Source: Aradus depressus (taxonomy: Eukaryota; Arthropoda; Insecta; Hemiptera; Aradidae). Taken from it: a DNA stretch of 64,000 nt. The notes under the pieces were generated by a model. That model had not been told where the DNA came from, did not search any database, and worked only from the letters and a program-made list of their open reading frames with translations. The stretch covers positions 6,264,562 to 6,328,561 of the forward strand of contig OY759217.1 in assembly GCA_963662175.1 (NCBI GenBank), given 5' to 3'. Positions 1 to 11,389 of the stretch are shown in pieces (the first letter of the stretch is position 1; each line of letters begins with the position of its first letter). Position numbers and translations under genes: made by a program.

Positions 1-1992
1 ACTTACAAGAGGCATCAAACACCACTCTTAGTTTAGTCGTAGAACTAGAGATTTTACAAACAGCATGGTGCGGTATAAAATAAGATTGGGGGTTACCAAG
101 ACGAGAATATTCAGGCACCTGGGTCATGTGACCAAGTGTTTCATATTCGTTGAGAAAATCTTGGTAAGCTCGCTTGAGGTCTAGATGTCGGGCAAGGCGA
201 CGTTCCACAGCAAACAAGCGAGTCAGCGCAGAGCTGTAAGAGCTTCCAGTCCATGTTGGGAGTCTGGAAGTAGAGAAGGGCAAAGGAACAACATAACGTC
301 CATCGGTTTGTCTGTAATGTAAATTAGTAAAAATCTCCTAACACCTCATATTATCCTCATTGATGATTGGCAGCGTAGGAGGTTCTTCGCTTTCCCAAAA
401 ATGTTCCAAATTTTCGTCCAACTGAAAATTGTAGGTAGAATGAAGAGATGTCACAGGGGAAGATGGCGAAGAGCAAGGTTCGACCTTTCCTGTGATAACC
501 CACCCAAAAATGCTGTGCAAGGCAGCAGGGTATTCTGACCCTGGTACAATTCGTTGACCATCGTAGACATGAGGAAAAAGGTCGGCGGCTATGAGGAAAT
601 CAACTGGAGCTGACGTACAGAAGTTCGGATCAGCTAATGGCAGGTGCTTAAACTTATCATAAATATTACAAGGAATACTTGTACCTGGCATGTTAGATGT
701 GATTTCAGGTAAAATGACTGCCTCCACTTGGAACTGCGGTTGGTCAGAATCTCGAGGCTTGATGCGACAACTGGTCATCCCTTTAGTGTCACCTACAATA
801 TGCTGACCTAGGCCTACAACAGGGAAATTACATTTTTTAATACGTAACCCCAAACGTTGTACACATGCTGCCGTGACGAAAGATGTTTGCGCCCCAGAAT
901 CGATCAATACTCGAATGGTCTGATACTCACCTAGATAGTTCTGTATATGTACTAAAGCAGTACCTAATAACACAGTTTTGAAGCTTGTTTGAGACTGTGG
1001 ATTATAGGCATGTAGCGCTGCATCAACTGCCGCAGTGCTGGGCTCAGAAGACTTCATAGTGGTATTGAATCTAGATGGGTAACTACTGGAATGTAAATAA
1101 GTGTGATGGCGAGCATCGCATGTGAGGCATGATGTCATGGAAGAGCATCTAGGCTGTAAGTGGGCCCCTTTAAGACAATTGAAACACAGCCTGAGAGCTT
1201 GAACCCGTTCTTGGCGCTGGTGTGGCTTCAATTGAAGAAAGTCAGGACACTTATAAATAGTATGATGAAGTTTGCAGACAGGGCAGGCATTAGTAGGCGA
1301 CTGCGCTGAGGTCGATACAAATCCTCGTTTGGCGAGCCTATTGTCTGGTAATAAAGTCTTCTTCCCAACAGAAAATTGAATCCTAGGGTTCAGTTTGATC
1401 TGCTGAGTGGTCTGGGAGACCTCCAAAATATGAGTCTGGTGCTGTATGTATGTCACAAGATTATTCCAAGTTGGAATTTCTTGATTGATATGATGGCGCT
1501 CAAAATTCTTTTTCGTCTCATAAGGCAGGCAGCGCAAGGCAACATGCATCAATATAAAACCAGGCAGGTCTACAATTTCTAAATTATGTAAGGCGGTAGC
1601 GGCCTCACAAAATACCTCCAAAAATTGATTAAGACTCTCTGGTGACTCATGATGGCGCTCAAAATTCTTTTTCGTCTCATAAGGCAGGCAGCGCAAGGCA
1701 ACATGCATCAATATAAAACCAGGCAGGTCTGCAATTTCCAAATGATGTAAGGCGGTGCGGCCTCACATAATACCTCCAAAAATTGGTTAAGACTCTCTGG
1801 TGACTCAGTGTGAAGAGGACGAAAATTGAATATAGTTTCTAATATGTCCGCTCTGAGTATTCTTTTATTCTGATACTTGTTCAGAAGAGCGTCCCAAACT
1901 ATGGGATAGTTGGCCTCACTGATGGGCAAGGTTCTAACCACAGACAAGGCTGGGCCAGAAACTGACGAAATCAGATATTGAAACTTTTCCAC
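1..1992 (-). pseudogene. BEL/Pao retrotransposon gag-protease-RT remnant (element 1)
   Basis: Minus-strand remains of a BEL/Pao gag-pol polyprotein. From the 5' side (1992) it shows a DUF1759-type Gag segment, then two Cys/His knuckle-like clusters (around 1090-1300, CPVCKLHH and CFNCLKGAH), then a DUF1758-type retropepsin with the active-site triad seen as DSGAQTSF (about 900). The N-terminal reverse transcriptase region runs to the window edge (SSTTKLRVVFDAS-like reading near position 1). The frame is open from 1741 except for one in-frame TAG at 338-340; translation continues sensibly on both sides, so this looks like a point nonsense mutation. A frame change separates the 1708-1992 Gag part from the rest. 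The polyprotein would make virus-like particles and copy the element RNA. The copy is partial because the window cuts it. Confidence 0.85.
1492..1809. repeat. 159-bp tandem duplication inside BEL/Pao gag
   Basis: A block starting gatggcgctcaaaattc occurs at 1492 and again at 1651, two copies of 159 bp with a few differences. The period is 53 codons, so it does not itself shift the frame. The predicted protein accordingly carries DLPGFILMHVALRCLPYETK twice. The second copy (toward the 5' end of the gene) has small indels around 1755-1770 that change the frame. Confidence 0.85.
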
Positions 1993-3237
1993 GGCGGTGA
2001 TGGCAGGATTCTCATGGATGATTTGAATTGTTCATAGGGACTCGTGTCTTCATTGTTTTTGGCATGGAGAGGAAAAAAATATATGTAAATGTATACAATG
2101 AAGAAAATGTAAACAATATTTCGTAAAATATAAAATGTATGAAATAGAAATAACGTAAATAATATTTCCTAAATACATATACATATATATAAGGATTATA
2201 AGGTGAAGAAAAGGTAAACAATATTTCGTAAAGGATAAAACGTATAAGATAGAAAACGTAAATAATACTTCCTAAGATACCTATAAGATATAATTGTATA
2301 AGGTAAAGAAAGGTACACTTTGAAAAAAATAAAATTAAACTATTCCCAATTTTTCAACAAAAAAAAGTTTAAATAAAAATGATTAAAAACTTTGAAAATA
2401 ACTTAATATTTTTATAGGACTGTTTTGATCCGGCGTCGTAGGACCAATATGTACACAACGGATGTATGTATAAATGATAAAGTGGACTGTATATAAAAAA
2501 AATGGTAAAATGAATGGCATGGCCTCTACTCACGGCATGGGTGAACGGGGTCAAGGTTAAAGAGGGACCAAGTCAGATGGTCAACAACTGATGATCAACT
2601 GAAGAGTAGTAGTTCGCTCGCCCCCCTCTCTTCGTAGATAGCTCTGACTGCAACGGGCCTAGTGGTGCTGCGATGTACACTCACTACAAGGCAGGGGGGG
2701 GGGGGGGGGGGGGGAAGGAATAGGGAGATGCCAGGCCTCAACATCGCCAAAGACGAAAACTACTTTGGCGTAGGGTTGAAAAGGTCAGACTGGCCTCCCA
2801 CCTTGCATGATTCAGGGAGCACCTTCAACCATACTCTTTTTTTCAGCTGCTCCCTCTTCTGTCAATATTTTATTAATTTTTTATTTATAATGAAATTTCT
2901 TATTTAAATGTTTATGGCTTGATTGTGGTAATTATTACTGTGCTTAGTTTATTTTTTAATTTTTAAAATATATCTTTTTATTTTAGTGATTCATTTTTCA
3001 ATTAATTAAATGTATTTATTTTTTTATTATTTAAATTTATTTATTTTTTTTTACTCTATGCCCTATTCTTTTTTCTAACATATCTCCTTCTACGAGCATG
3101 TGACATATATTCGATATATATATACATAAACACTTACCCTTTTTCCAGGCCTTCCTCGCCTAGGGCATCTAAACAAATTACAAATTGCTGGCCAGCGATT
3201 GCTATTGTATTAAATAACTTACTGGAAGGAAGTCTGG
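1993..3237. other. AT-rich non-coding stretch between BEL/Pao remnants
   Basis: No coding region is supported here. It holds AT-rich sequence with several related 'gtaaacaatatttcgtaaa' blocks (about 2100-2280), a run of 22 G at 2693-2714, and a T-rich segment (2880-3060). It may include the leader or LTR of element 1, but no second LTR copy is visible in the window, so I cannot place LTR borders. Confidence 0.5.
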
Positions 3238-3625
3238 ACGTTATGGCTGGAGCAGGAAAACTGGGGCCTCAGAGAGAGGCAACGATACAACTGGTAATGG
3301 GGCCGTGTAGGCGACGTGAGTACAGGACGATACTGGGGCCTTGTAGGCAATGGGGAGCAGACTATACTGCTTCAGGGGTAGGCAGCTAGACGAACACTAT
3401 TTGGGGCCTCAGAGGGAGGTAACGTGAGTACACAAGACAACCTCAGAGGGAGGCATCCATACGACAACTATTTGGGGCCTCAGAGGGAGGCAACGTACTA
3501 TTAGTGATAACTACTGTGGCCCGGTAGGCAACTGGGAACAGACTATACTGGGGCCGTGTAGGCAACTGGGAACAGACTATACTGGGGCCTTATAGGCAAC
3601 TGGGAACAGACTGAGGAGTACAGAG
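3238..3625. repeat. GGGGCC/GGCAAC minisatellite
   Basis: Degenerate tandem repeats built on ctggggcc(t/g)...aggcaac. The last three units (3530-3615) are regular at about 34 bp (actggggccgtgtaggcaac then tgggaacagactat). It lies just 3' of the integrase end of BEL/Pao element 2, so it could be part of that element's LTR. Confidence 0.7.
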
Positions 3626-3988
3626 GTACTAATCCTCATCTGGTCAACAAGTGGGAGGGAGTGCCTAATCATACAAAATAATAAATAGTAAATGGCGCCA
3701 AATTCAAGCAACTGACCTGAACATACCGCCCACCTAAATTAAAATAATTTACTTAAGCTAAGAAATAAAAGAAACTGAGCTTCCTGAAACAGAACGGGTA
3801 ACACCGGAAACGAATAAATGGAAAATAAACAAATCTGGAAAAAGAAACTAAACTAACAATGTAACTAAAGAAACTAGAAAGAAACATAACTTCTGAACTA
3901 TATACAAACAAAAGGAACACATTGGTAATTACTCAAAAAACTGAAACAGAAACATAACTTTGAACTATATACAATACTAAGGGGGACA

Positions 3989-4769
3989 CTACGAAATATC
4001 TTGGAGGGGGAGGAGTTTGTGAACAGAACGAGTAAATATTCCAGTAGGAGTGTTCACAGTGACTACTCGTACAACACCATCAGTACCACGGTGCACAGCT
4101 CTGACAGGAGCTAGAGGCCAAGAGAGAGGGGAATGTGCGCCATCGGGCACATATACCAAATCCCCTATCTCTAAAGTGGAAGTATCCTTCTTCCATTTGG
4201 TGCGTTGAATATTCCGTGGACCATCTTCTCCAGAAGGATTGATGAAGTTGACGGACCAAGTGCCAACGATGACGAGGAGATTTTGATTCTTCAACGTGAG
4301 GCTCGGGAGTACGTCCGCAATCACGGATGATCTGGGAGGGAAGACGTCGACGAGAGATGAACCTATGAAAGGCTGCAAGAAATGCCTCGGTGGTGATTTT
4401 CGAGATGAATTCCAAATGCACTGCCTTGGTGGTAGAGCACACAAAAAGACACAGGTACCCCTTATAGTGAGGGAACTTACACAACTTACTGGTTTTCACA
4501 GGAAAGGGGCCAGCATAATCAACACCAGTAGTCAGGAAGGGACGCTGTGCTGTCACACGGTGAGCCTGCCATGATCGGACGAAAGGATGATGCTCGAAAC
4601 CGGTGACATGTTGCGCATGCATGAATGCATTTACGAGAAAGGCCACGTAATGACCGTAAAGACGACGTACCGCCCACCCTGCAGAGCCCCAATGGATCGA
4701 GAAATGGGTGCTCGTGCTCCTGGAGTATTTCGGTTGTTCTTGAACGCCAGTACATGTGCTGATATTCAC
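3989..4769 (-). pseudogene. BEL/Pao integrase, frameshifted (element 2)
   Basis: Minus-strand integrase of a second BEL/Pao element. The catalytic core is read in the 4080-4769 frame: VDYAGPF with the first catalytic Asp, then TKAVHLEF, then a segment ending in RLPSQIIRD where the second Asp would be. The DUF5641-like C-terminal domain (KKDTSTLEIGDLVYVPDG, then a terminal KLLPLQDIS) is in the overlapping 3989-4444 frame. A frameshift therefore falls around 4300-4440, near the third catalytic position. Integrase would insert element cDNA into chromosomes; this copy is not functional. Confidence 0.85.
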
Positions 4770-5271
4770 GATGAGAGGGATGAAGAAGAACCTGTCTGTA
4801 CATCTTCTTGATATCAGAGCAGAGGGCTATACGATGGAATCGAAACGAAGACAAAATAGCAGAGACGTTACGCTGTAACTTGGGTCCTCCTAGCAATTGA
4901 TCATTGAGTGATAGACCAGTGGAATCAGGAGCAGAACCATTGAAAACCACACGGAGTTTGGTGGTGGTGCTGTCCAACTTTAATACGCCATGATGAGGAA
5001 TGACGTAATTTGATGGTTTAGGGGGTGAGGACATATGCGAAAGGGATATGTACTCAGACATAAAGCTTCTATAATCTTCATAATTCTTGGGGTCCTTAGA
5101 CAAACGGGTTTCTAAAGAATAGAAAGACGAGAGGGAGCGTTTAGTATTAGACGCTAACGGAGAAGCACCGGGCCTAAACGGGAGTGCAACGACATATCTA
5201 CCAGTTTCTGTCCTGGTATGGGTGACCTTGAAGGATTCTTCACAAAGGTCATACGAGGGGTTATTTGGCAA
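4770..5271 (-). pseudogene. BEL/Pao reverse transcriptase fragment with internal deletion
   Basis: Reads the N-terminal half of a BEL/Pao RT: TTKLRVVFNGSA, then LNDQLLGGPKLQRN, then SDIKKMYRQVLLHP (motif A Asp in SDIKKMY), then YQHMYWR. Directly after this point the sequence passes into integrase-region sequence with no YxDD motif, no RNase H and no connection domain. About half of pol is therefore missing, and the join lies near 4780-4830. The whole element from gag to integrase spans only ~2.85 kb. Confidence 0.8.
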
Positions 5272-5328
5272 CGGGTTGTCAATTTCCTCTGTTTGCCAAA
5301 ACTTGACGAGGGTGTCATTTACATCTTC

Positions 5329-6009
5329 TCAAGTTGCTAACAATGACTGAGAGGGACTCAGAGACAAATTACCATTTACAGAGCCAGTTATTGCCCAACC
5401 AAAATATATGCTGATGGCGAGTGAATTACCTTTGAGCAGCATAGGGGTCGCAGAGTCATTGAGAATCTCTGGATACAAATCGGCACCTATAAGGAGGTCA
5501 ACTTTTGAGGCTATAAAAAACTGAATGTCAGCTAAATCGAGGTCTTTAAAGCGCCTCACAAAATCTTCAGGCAACGAAACAAATGGCATGTTACCGGATA
5601 GCTTTGGCATCACCAGAGCATTGACATTTAAAGACTTGTCACAGAGCCGAGACTTCAAACAACAAGACACTTGGCCTATGGGCTTACTGGTGGTCTGTCC
5701 TATGCCAGTGAGATATCTAGAAGTAGATGAGGGTTTAAGACCGAGGGTCTGGGTGGCCGACGAAGTCAAAATAGACACTTGAGATCCAGGGTCACAAACT
5801 GCTCTGAAAGGGTAAAACAATTGGTCACTGCCTCTTATCAATACCTGAGCTGTTCCAAGGAGGACAGTAGAAGGGGCAGAGGATGTGGCTTCGTAGTTGC
5901 ATGACATCACTTGAGACTCTTGAGCTGGTTTGGGGGGCACCGGTTGAGTGCCTACGCCACTGGCTAGGGGACGTTTCGGTGAACCATCCATGTTGACGGG
6001 GTGCAACAT
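5329..6009 (-). pseudogene. BEL/Pao aspartic protease domain (DUF1758 type)
   Basis: A 226-codon open stretch with TVLLGTAQVLIRG, the active-site region CDPGSQVSIL (Asp-Pro-Gly in place of the usual Asp-Ser/Thr-Gly), and DLLIGADLYPEIL, which is characteristic of BEL/Pao proteases. It would cleave the polyprotein. The Gag part lies upstream in other frames and RT lies downstream after a short gap, so the polyprotein frame is broken on both sides. The Asp-Pro-Gly variant suggests the protease may itself be inactive. Confidence 0.8.
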
Positions 6010-6837
6010 AGTATGGTGGTTCCTGGAAGAACAATGTTGACATATCTATTTGGAAGGACATAGACGACGGATTATATTTTTCTGGGCTGCTTAATCTAGA
6101 TTTACTAGTGCTAGCAGAATGTAACATAAGAGTTTGAGCTTTATTCCAGTTACTAACTGGACATTTGCTGGGGGGAGCAAGTTCGTACGACCTTCCTTGG
6201 TTCGTTACAAAATCAACTAAATCTTGATAGGCTGGTAAACAATTAGCTTCTAGCCTCGCCTGGATTCAAAGGTTCGACGAGTAATAGGGTCTAAATTACG
6301 AAGAGCTAATGAAAATAAAAGAAAATCCGCTAAATCAGGCACATTAGAAGCTTTAATAGCGTTCACATTATTTTGATGAACTTGCAGAAAATTCTTAAGC
6401 CCATCATAGGATGGTTTGGATATAGAATGGAAATCCAAAATATTTTGTAAATAATATGTTAATAGGCGTCGCTTATTAGCATATCGCATTTTTAGGGCTT
6501 CATAAGCGAGGGTGTAATTTTCCTTCATCAAAGGGAGAGATGCAACTAACGATAACGCTTCGCCCTTCAGAGCGGCTCGTAAATAGTAAAATTTCTGCAA
6601 CTGATTGAGAGAACTATTACTATCAACCAAAGAGTCATATAGAGATATAAACTCTTGCCACTTAGAAATTTCGCCATCATAAACAGGGATGTTTATGCGA
6701 GGTAATACTGATTGGGATTGATGTGCCGAAGGTGTGATAATATGGACTACAGGTGTTTGTCTTTTATACCTGAAGTATTTGGCTCGAGTTGTGTCAACAA
6801 GCTGCTCAAACGCAAGCTGTACCTTAGTTATCTCCAC
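6010..6837 (-). pseudogene. BEL/Pao Gag (DUF1759), broken
   Basis: The 6250-6837 frame encodes a DUF1759-type Gag: PRINIPVYDGEISKWQEF, LRAALKGEALSLVASLPL and LLFSLALRNLDPITRRTFE. The following ~240 bases, where knuckles are expected, are only open in shifted frames (e.g. 5825-6127), so one or more indels separate Gag from protease. The ATG at 6837 follows a C-terminus-like gap and the true start may lie further right (up to ~7080), where an acidic/Lys-rich leader frame exists. Confidence 0.8.
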
Positions 6838-7121
6838 AGACTTAGATTCCTGCTTTGTTGCATGTACTTTTAGGAGGATAAGCTCTTGTTGAATTGCACT
6901 AAACTATGAGACTAGATCACTTAATCGCTGATAAGCCGGAGTGAAATCGTCCAAAGTGTCAACGGTTAACCGCTTTGACTCATTAAGGGTCGCACTGAGC
7001 TGCGAAAACACTAATTCCCTACTAGAAAGGGCAACTGCTATTTTCTCTGAAAGTTCGGATTCTTCTTCCTTCTTCGACATGATGAAAAACGTTGTGTCAA
7101 AACAAAGAAAAAAACTAATGA

Positions 7122-7400
7122 GGGGGTGCTAGCTGGCTACGTTACACGTAAAATAAAAATAAAATAGAACAAAAACAGAAGACCCTTCTTCTGGATAAAG
7201 CTGCTTGGCTACGCTACAAAAAAAATATAATGAGAGGGGCCAACATTAAACAAAAATTACAAAGGGGGGTTTATGCTGGCTGGATACGCCACAAACAAAA
7301 TAAAAATGAGAAGGGCCAACATTGAACGAAAATTAAGAAGGGGGGGTACGGGTATGTTAGCTGGATAAGCTACAGACAAAAAATAAAAAATAAAGAAAGG
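7122..7400. repeat. Imperfect tandem repeat upstream of BEL/Pao element 2
   Basis: Three to four imperfect units of ~65-75 bp, each with gctggcta/gctggata + cg(t/c)(t/c)aca, then A-rich DNA, then gaaggggccaacatt and a G run. It lies in the leader/LTR position for the minus-strand element 2. No function is implied by the sequence. Confidence 0.6.
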
Positions 7401-7493
7401 CTACGCACTGAATAAATTAGCAAATTGTAATTTAAACAGGGTACAAACTAATGCTGGGATAGAAACATAAACAATCCTAAGTATGAAGGGATT

Positions 7494-8314
7494 AACTGTC
7501 GAACTTAACGAAACACCTTCATGCCACCTTCAATGCTCTGAGCTGCCTAGCTCGCGCAACATGGGGCCTCGACTACTCAGCGTGTAGAACAATCTACACG
7601 GGCGTATTCGAGGCTGTAGCACGGTACGCTGCTGCAGGGTGGTGGTTTCGCCCCACCAAGCAGCGGAGAACGAGACTGCTACAGGCCCAACGAGCCGCCC
7701 TCCTGAGGGTCACAAGGGCCCATCGTACTGTCTCCACGGCAGCGCTACAGGTACTGGCAGGAGCTCCGTCCATAGACTTGGTCTTGGACGGGGCGGTCGC
7801 CTCGTACTACTGTAGACGCAATTTGCCCCTGAGAGCAGATATAGATGAGCCCTTGCGCCTCGACCTGGAGGGTGAGCTGCGTGGACAGAACAGACCAGAG
7901 CGTTGCAGGGACATTGTCCAAGACTGGATAGTGAACAAGTGGCAACAGCGAAGGTCGCGCTCCTCCGATGGCCGAACGACATTCGCGTACATCCCCGACG
8001 TCCAGGTCCGCCTGCGCTCCACTTTGGTACAACCCGATCACTGGACATCCCAGGTACTATCAGGTCACGGCGACTTCAACTCCAAACTCTTCTTCTTCAA
8101 GAGGAAGGATAGCCCGAACTGCTCGTGTGGCGGCATCGAGACTGCAGAACATGTGGTCCTCGATTGCCCGCTGTACGACAGGTCTAGGGTGGAGTTGATC
8201 CGCGCGACAGGATCATATCTGGGATTGAGCCTGCCGGAGTTGATGACAGAGTCGAACTATCCGGCGTTCGGCCGGTTTGTCACCTCCTGGCGGGAACAGA
8301 AAAAGCCCGCTTGA
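7494..8314 (+). pseudogene. R1-clade LINE ORF2, C-terminal part
   Basis: 5'-truncated ORF2 of an R1/TRAS-type non-LTR retrotransposon. The plus-strand frame is open from 7496 (an in-frame TAA lies at 7493, marking the truncation) to the stop at 8312-8314. It reads the post-RT 'thumb' region (TWGLDYSACRTIYTGVFEA, AALLRVTRAHRTVSTAALQV) and the terminal CCHC knuckle (CSCGGIETAEHVVLDC) typical of R1-clade ORF2. The RT catalytic core is not present. It is followed by a 3' UTR and poly(A). Confidence 0.88.
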
Positions 8315-8769
8315 CTCGGCGCCGGGGGCGATTAACGGGCCGTGGCCCGATGTCTACCCCCGGCGACCGCGATGTAGTAGCAGCCCCCACTCCATCTGGC
8401 TGTGTGGCGGCTTCGAGACTGCGGAACACGTAGTCCTCGAATGCCCTCTATAAGACGGGCCAAGGGCGGCGCTGATTCTCCGGACAGGGGCCGGGGGCCC
8501 CGCCGACCGACGACAGGCGCAGCGGTGGCTGCCCCCAGCTCCGGGAGATAGGCAGAACAGAACCCACCGAAGAATCTAGAGCTCACTCGGCGCAATGAGG
8601 CGTCGAGAAACCAAGGACGACTGCGGACCGTAGCCATCGAGCCGGTCCACAGCCGTCCATAGCACCAATTTTGTAAATTGTTAATAAAAACGTAGGAATG
8701 TTACCCATTTCCCCGCCGAACAAATAGGGTGATGTGACCGACCCCCCCCCTTAGGAGGTCAGGGGCACC

Positions 8770-8801
<32 letters not shown>
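8315..8801 (+). mobile_element. 3' UTR and poly(A) of the R1-clade fragment, with a decayed second CCHC-coding segment
   Basis: Non-coding tail of the truncated LINE that begins at ~7494, ending in an A run at 8773-8801. Within it, 8401-8482 is a diverged copy of 8123-8204, the segment encoding the ORF2 CCHC knuckle (GGFETAEHVVLEC in place of GGIETAEHVVLDC). The second copy runs into a stop codon and has no continuing frame. Confidence 0.75.
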
Positions 8802-8805
<4 letters not shown>

Positions 8806-9871
8806 TTGCTGCTCTCGTCCTCAATGAACTTCCTCCAGCTTTCCCTTTTTGCCGTTTCGTTCTGCTTACCATAAGCCTTGCTTAGTTGCCTGTACTCTTC
8901 CCTTCGCATCCACCTTAGGAGAGGGTCTCGGCACCGTTGGCTCCTTCTCCTGGCACGATGACGGCCCTTTTGGCAAGGGTGAGGTCCTCGCTCCACCAGG
9001 GGACCTTCTTGGGCCGGTTGACTTTTCTCGGGATGGTTTCGTCTGCGGCTCGCAGCAAAATGCTGCTGAGTTTGCCAACCTCCTCCTCAATCTGGTCAAC
9101 CGGGTCCAAGCCCCTAAGGCCCTTCCATTCCTCGTCACAGGAGTAGGTGGTGACAGACGCCACGAAGGCGTCAGGTATAAGCTTGAGAGTAGCGAAGCAG
9201 GGTCCCTAGGTCTGACTGCAGGGAGCTGGGCATCATAGAGCCGAACGTCTAGGACACTATGGTCGCTAGATGTGTTCTCTCGGACACTCCAGCCACCCAC
9301 AGCCCGGTATAAGGCACTCGACACCAACGTGACGTCTATGTGAGACTCTCCATCGGGGCCACAGAAGGTGGGAGGGGAGTGCGGGTCATTAACAATGCAT
9401 AGATCATGGCTGGCGATCACGTCCAACAGTCTGCCGCCCCGGTGTGAACCGACCCAGTCCATGACCATGACATTGCGCCCCGCGAGAGTGTCCTGGACCA
9501 GCTCCAGGTGGCTGAGCTGTCGCTCTATGTTTTCATTCGGCGAGAAATATCCGCTGATCACATAGCAACTCGCGTTGGCGTGCCTGATACAAGCCACAGC
9601 TATATGGCTGGTGGACAGATGGTGGAGTGCCATCACGTCCACTCAGGGGCCGGTCACGACGATCGCTGCCATTGGGCGATCGTCGTTCCGTGCGCCAGTG
9701 ATAATTCTGTGGCCAGTACCAAGGCCTGCCTCTGACGCAGTAGGGCTCCGGGAGACCTAATACATAAACACTCTCGGAAGTCACTAAATGTCCCAGTTCC
9801 TCCGCCACTATCCTGCGCCTGTGCATGTTGAGCTGCCATAGACGGAGGCCCCCGCGCATCCTACCCACCAT
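8802..9871 (-). pseudogene. R1-clade LINE endonuclease (ORF2 5' part)
   Basis: Minus-strand apurinic-like endonuclease domain of a second R1-clade element. It starts with LRLWQLNMHRRRIVAEEL. The end of the domain, SHIDVTLVSSALYRAVGGW followed by SSDHSVLDV with the catalytic Ser-Asp-His, is in the 8866-9642 frame. The usual GDxNA motif is damaged: the sequence passes from NVMVMD straight to WVGSHRGGRLLDVI, so a few codons are lost. The linker toward RT continues only in other frames (PWWSEDLTLAKR, then YRQLSKAYGKQNETAKRESW) and stops at 8802 against the poly(A) of the plus-strand fragment. RT is absent. Confidence 0.85.
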
Positions 9872-9876
9872 AATCG

Positions 9877-10844
9877 GTGCGTGAGACTAGGGTCTCTAAG
9901 GCACGGAAGTATGACGGGCAGGTCTCGCTATCAGCCGTGTGTGCGGCGCGAGGGCCCCGTCTGCGGCAGTTCACGCAGTTCGGTGCTTGGGCCTTATTGG
10001 GACAGCTGGTGCTGTTATGCCTCTCTACCGAACACCTCGCACATACCTGTGGTCTGTTGCATGTTGTTGCAACTTGTCCGAAGACCTGGCATCTCCAGCA
10101 CCTCGAAACCTCCAGGCAGTCCTTGACTCTGAAAAGGAACCATCCTTTTGAAAAGGAATCATCCTCCCGGAGCTGATGAGGGCTCCCCTAGTTGCTGCAG
10201 TCGCCTCGACTACCCAGTTTTTGGTCGACCCGCACCTAGGGCCCCTCTTATATACCAGCCTGGGGGACTCCAGGCTGGGGTACTGAGCCTGGAACCTCCC
10301 GGAGAAATCCCCCTCCGACCAACCTGAGGGTATGCCGTAGACGACCAGACGCGGGCTCCTTTCAGGACCGCTTCCTGGAGCCTCGTGCTGGTCACCAGCC
10401 CCTCCAGCTCGTCGGCGGTGGAGACCTCCAGGAGGATTCCCCCTCTCCTGGCGGGTCGGCAGGACCTGATGTTGATCCCAATTTCTCTCAGGGTCAGCTT
10501 GTCAAGGGCAGTCTCAAGTGAGCATATGTCCGTACCCTGGATGGGAGCAACCACCGCCACATAGGTTCTCGGTCTGGTGGGGCCCCAGCGGCTGCGGTCC
10601 TCGCCAGCTTCTTCAAGATGATATTTTTCTTGATGGCTGCTGGTTGGGCTGGTGGGGCGGCTGGTTGAGTTGGTGGGGCTACTGGGGCGACTATGACTCG
10701 GCGTCCTGCCAGCTCATCCAACACGTGGTCCAAGTGGCCCAGTTGTAGGTCTAGACGGTTGTTTGTCCACGATTGTTTTGCGGAGGGGGCAGCTATGGTG
10801 TCGCTAACCTTAGGAAAACCCGGTGTAGTCATGGAGAGCTGCAA
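9877..10844 (-). pseudogene. R1-clade LINE ORF1 (Gag) with zinc knuckles, frameshifted
   Basis: ORF1 of the minus-strand R1-clade element. It is split over three frames: 10494-10844 (Pro/Ala-rich linker), 10210-10560 (ALDKLTLREIGINIRSCRPA and GGILLEVSTADELEGL, a typical R1-clade Gag core), and about 9930-10190, where tandem CCHC knuckles are legible (CWRCQVFGQVATTC, then CARCSVERHNSTSC). ORF1 protein binds element RNA. At least two indels break it. Its upstream region is split by the MITE at 10865-11381. Confidence 0.82.
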
Positions 10845-10864
10845 AGACTCCTCTACCGCCCGAG

Positions 10865-11381
10865 TAGGGGTCTATCGATACAAGTAAATTCAAGTAAAAT
10901 ATCGATACTTTTATCCGATACAATGCACTTTTGGTATCGAGACTTGTGTTTCGATTTCAAGTAGGTATCGAATAGATATTACTTGTATCGATTCAAAGGA
11001 TTTATTACACTAAGAACGATTCGATCTCAGCGACTTTCAAAAAGTGTTTTAAAAAGGTGAAATATTGTGGGAATAGAATAGTCTCCAGTAGTTTTATATC
11101 CTTCGTAAAAATAAATTTTAATTTTATCTTATTCGATTTGATTTATTTGTTTTTTATGCCCACTACAATATCTCATTTATACCTTTGAAATGAAATTGTA
11201 TTATTATTATATAGGTATATATACATATATATTATACACGGTTTAAAATTTATTATACAAACTACTCGATTCAATCGAATAGGTATCGATACTTTTTTCG
11301 AAATGAGAGTAGTATCGAAAGTTGTATTAGATAATTGTATGAGTAAAAGTATCGATACTTTGTGGTATCGATTGAACCCTA
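10865..11381. mobile_element. hAT-like MITE (517 bp)
   Basis: Non-coding AT-rich element with terminal inverted repeats of 17 bp matching at 15 positions (taggggtctatcgatac at the left, complement of tagggttcaatcgatac at the right). It is flanked by cgcccgag (10857-10864) and agcccgag (11382-11389), an 8-bp target duplication with one mismatch. TAGGG ends plus an 8-bp duplication suggest the hAT superfamily. The interior is rich in scattered tatcgata(c/t) motifs. It sits in the 5' part of the R1-clade element, so it is younger than that element. Confidence 0.72.
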
Positions 11382-11389
11382 AGCCCGAG

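Noticed and set aside
7778..8048. Several overlapping frames on both strands over the R1-clade C-terminus
   Set aside because: Only the plus-strand frame carrying the CCHC knuckle matches a known protein; others are GC-rich shadows.
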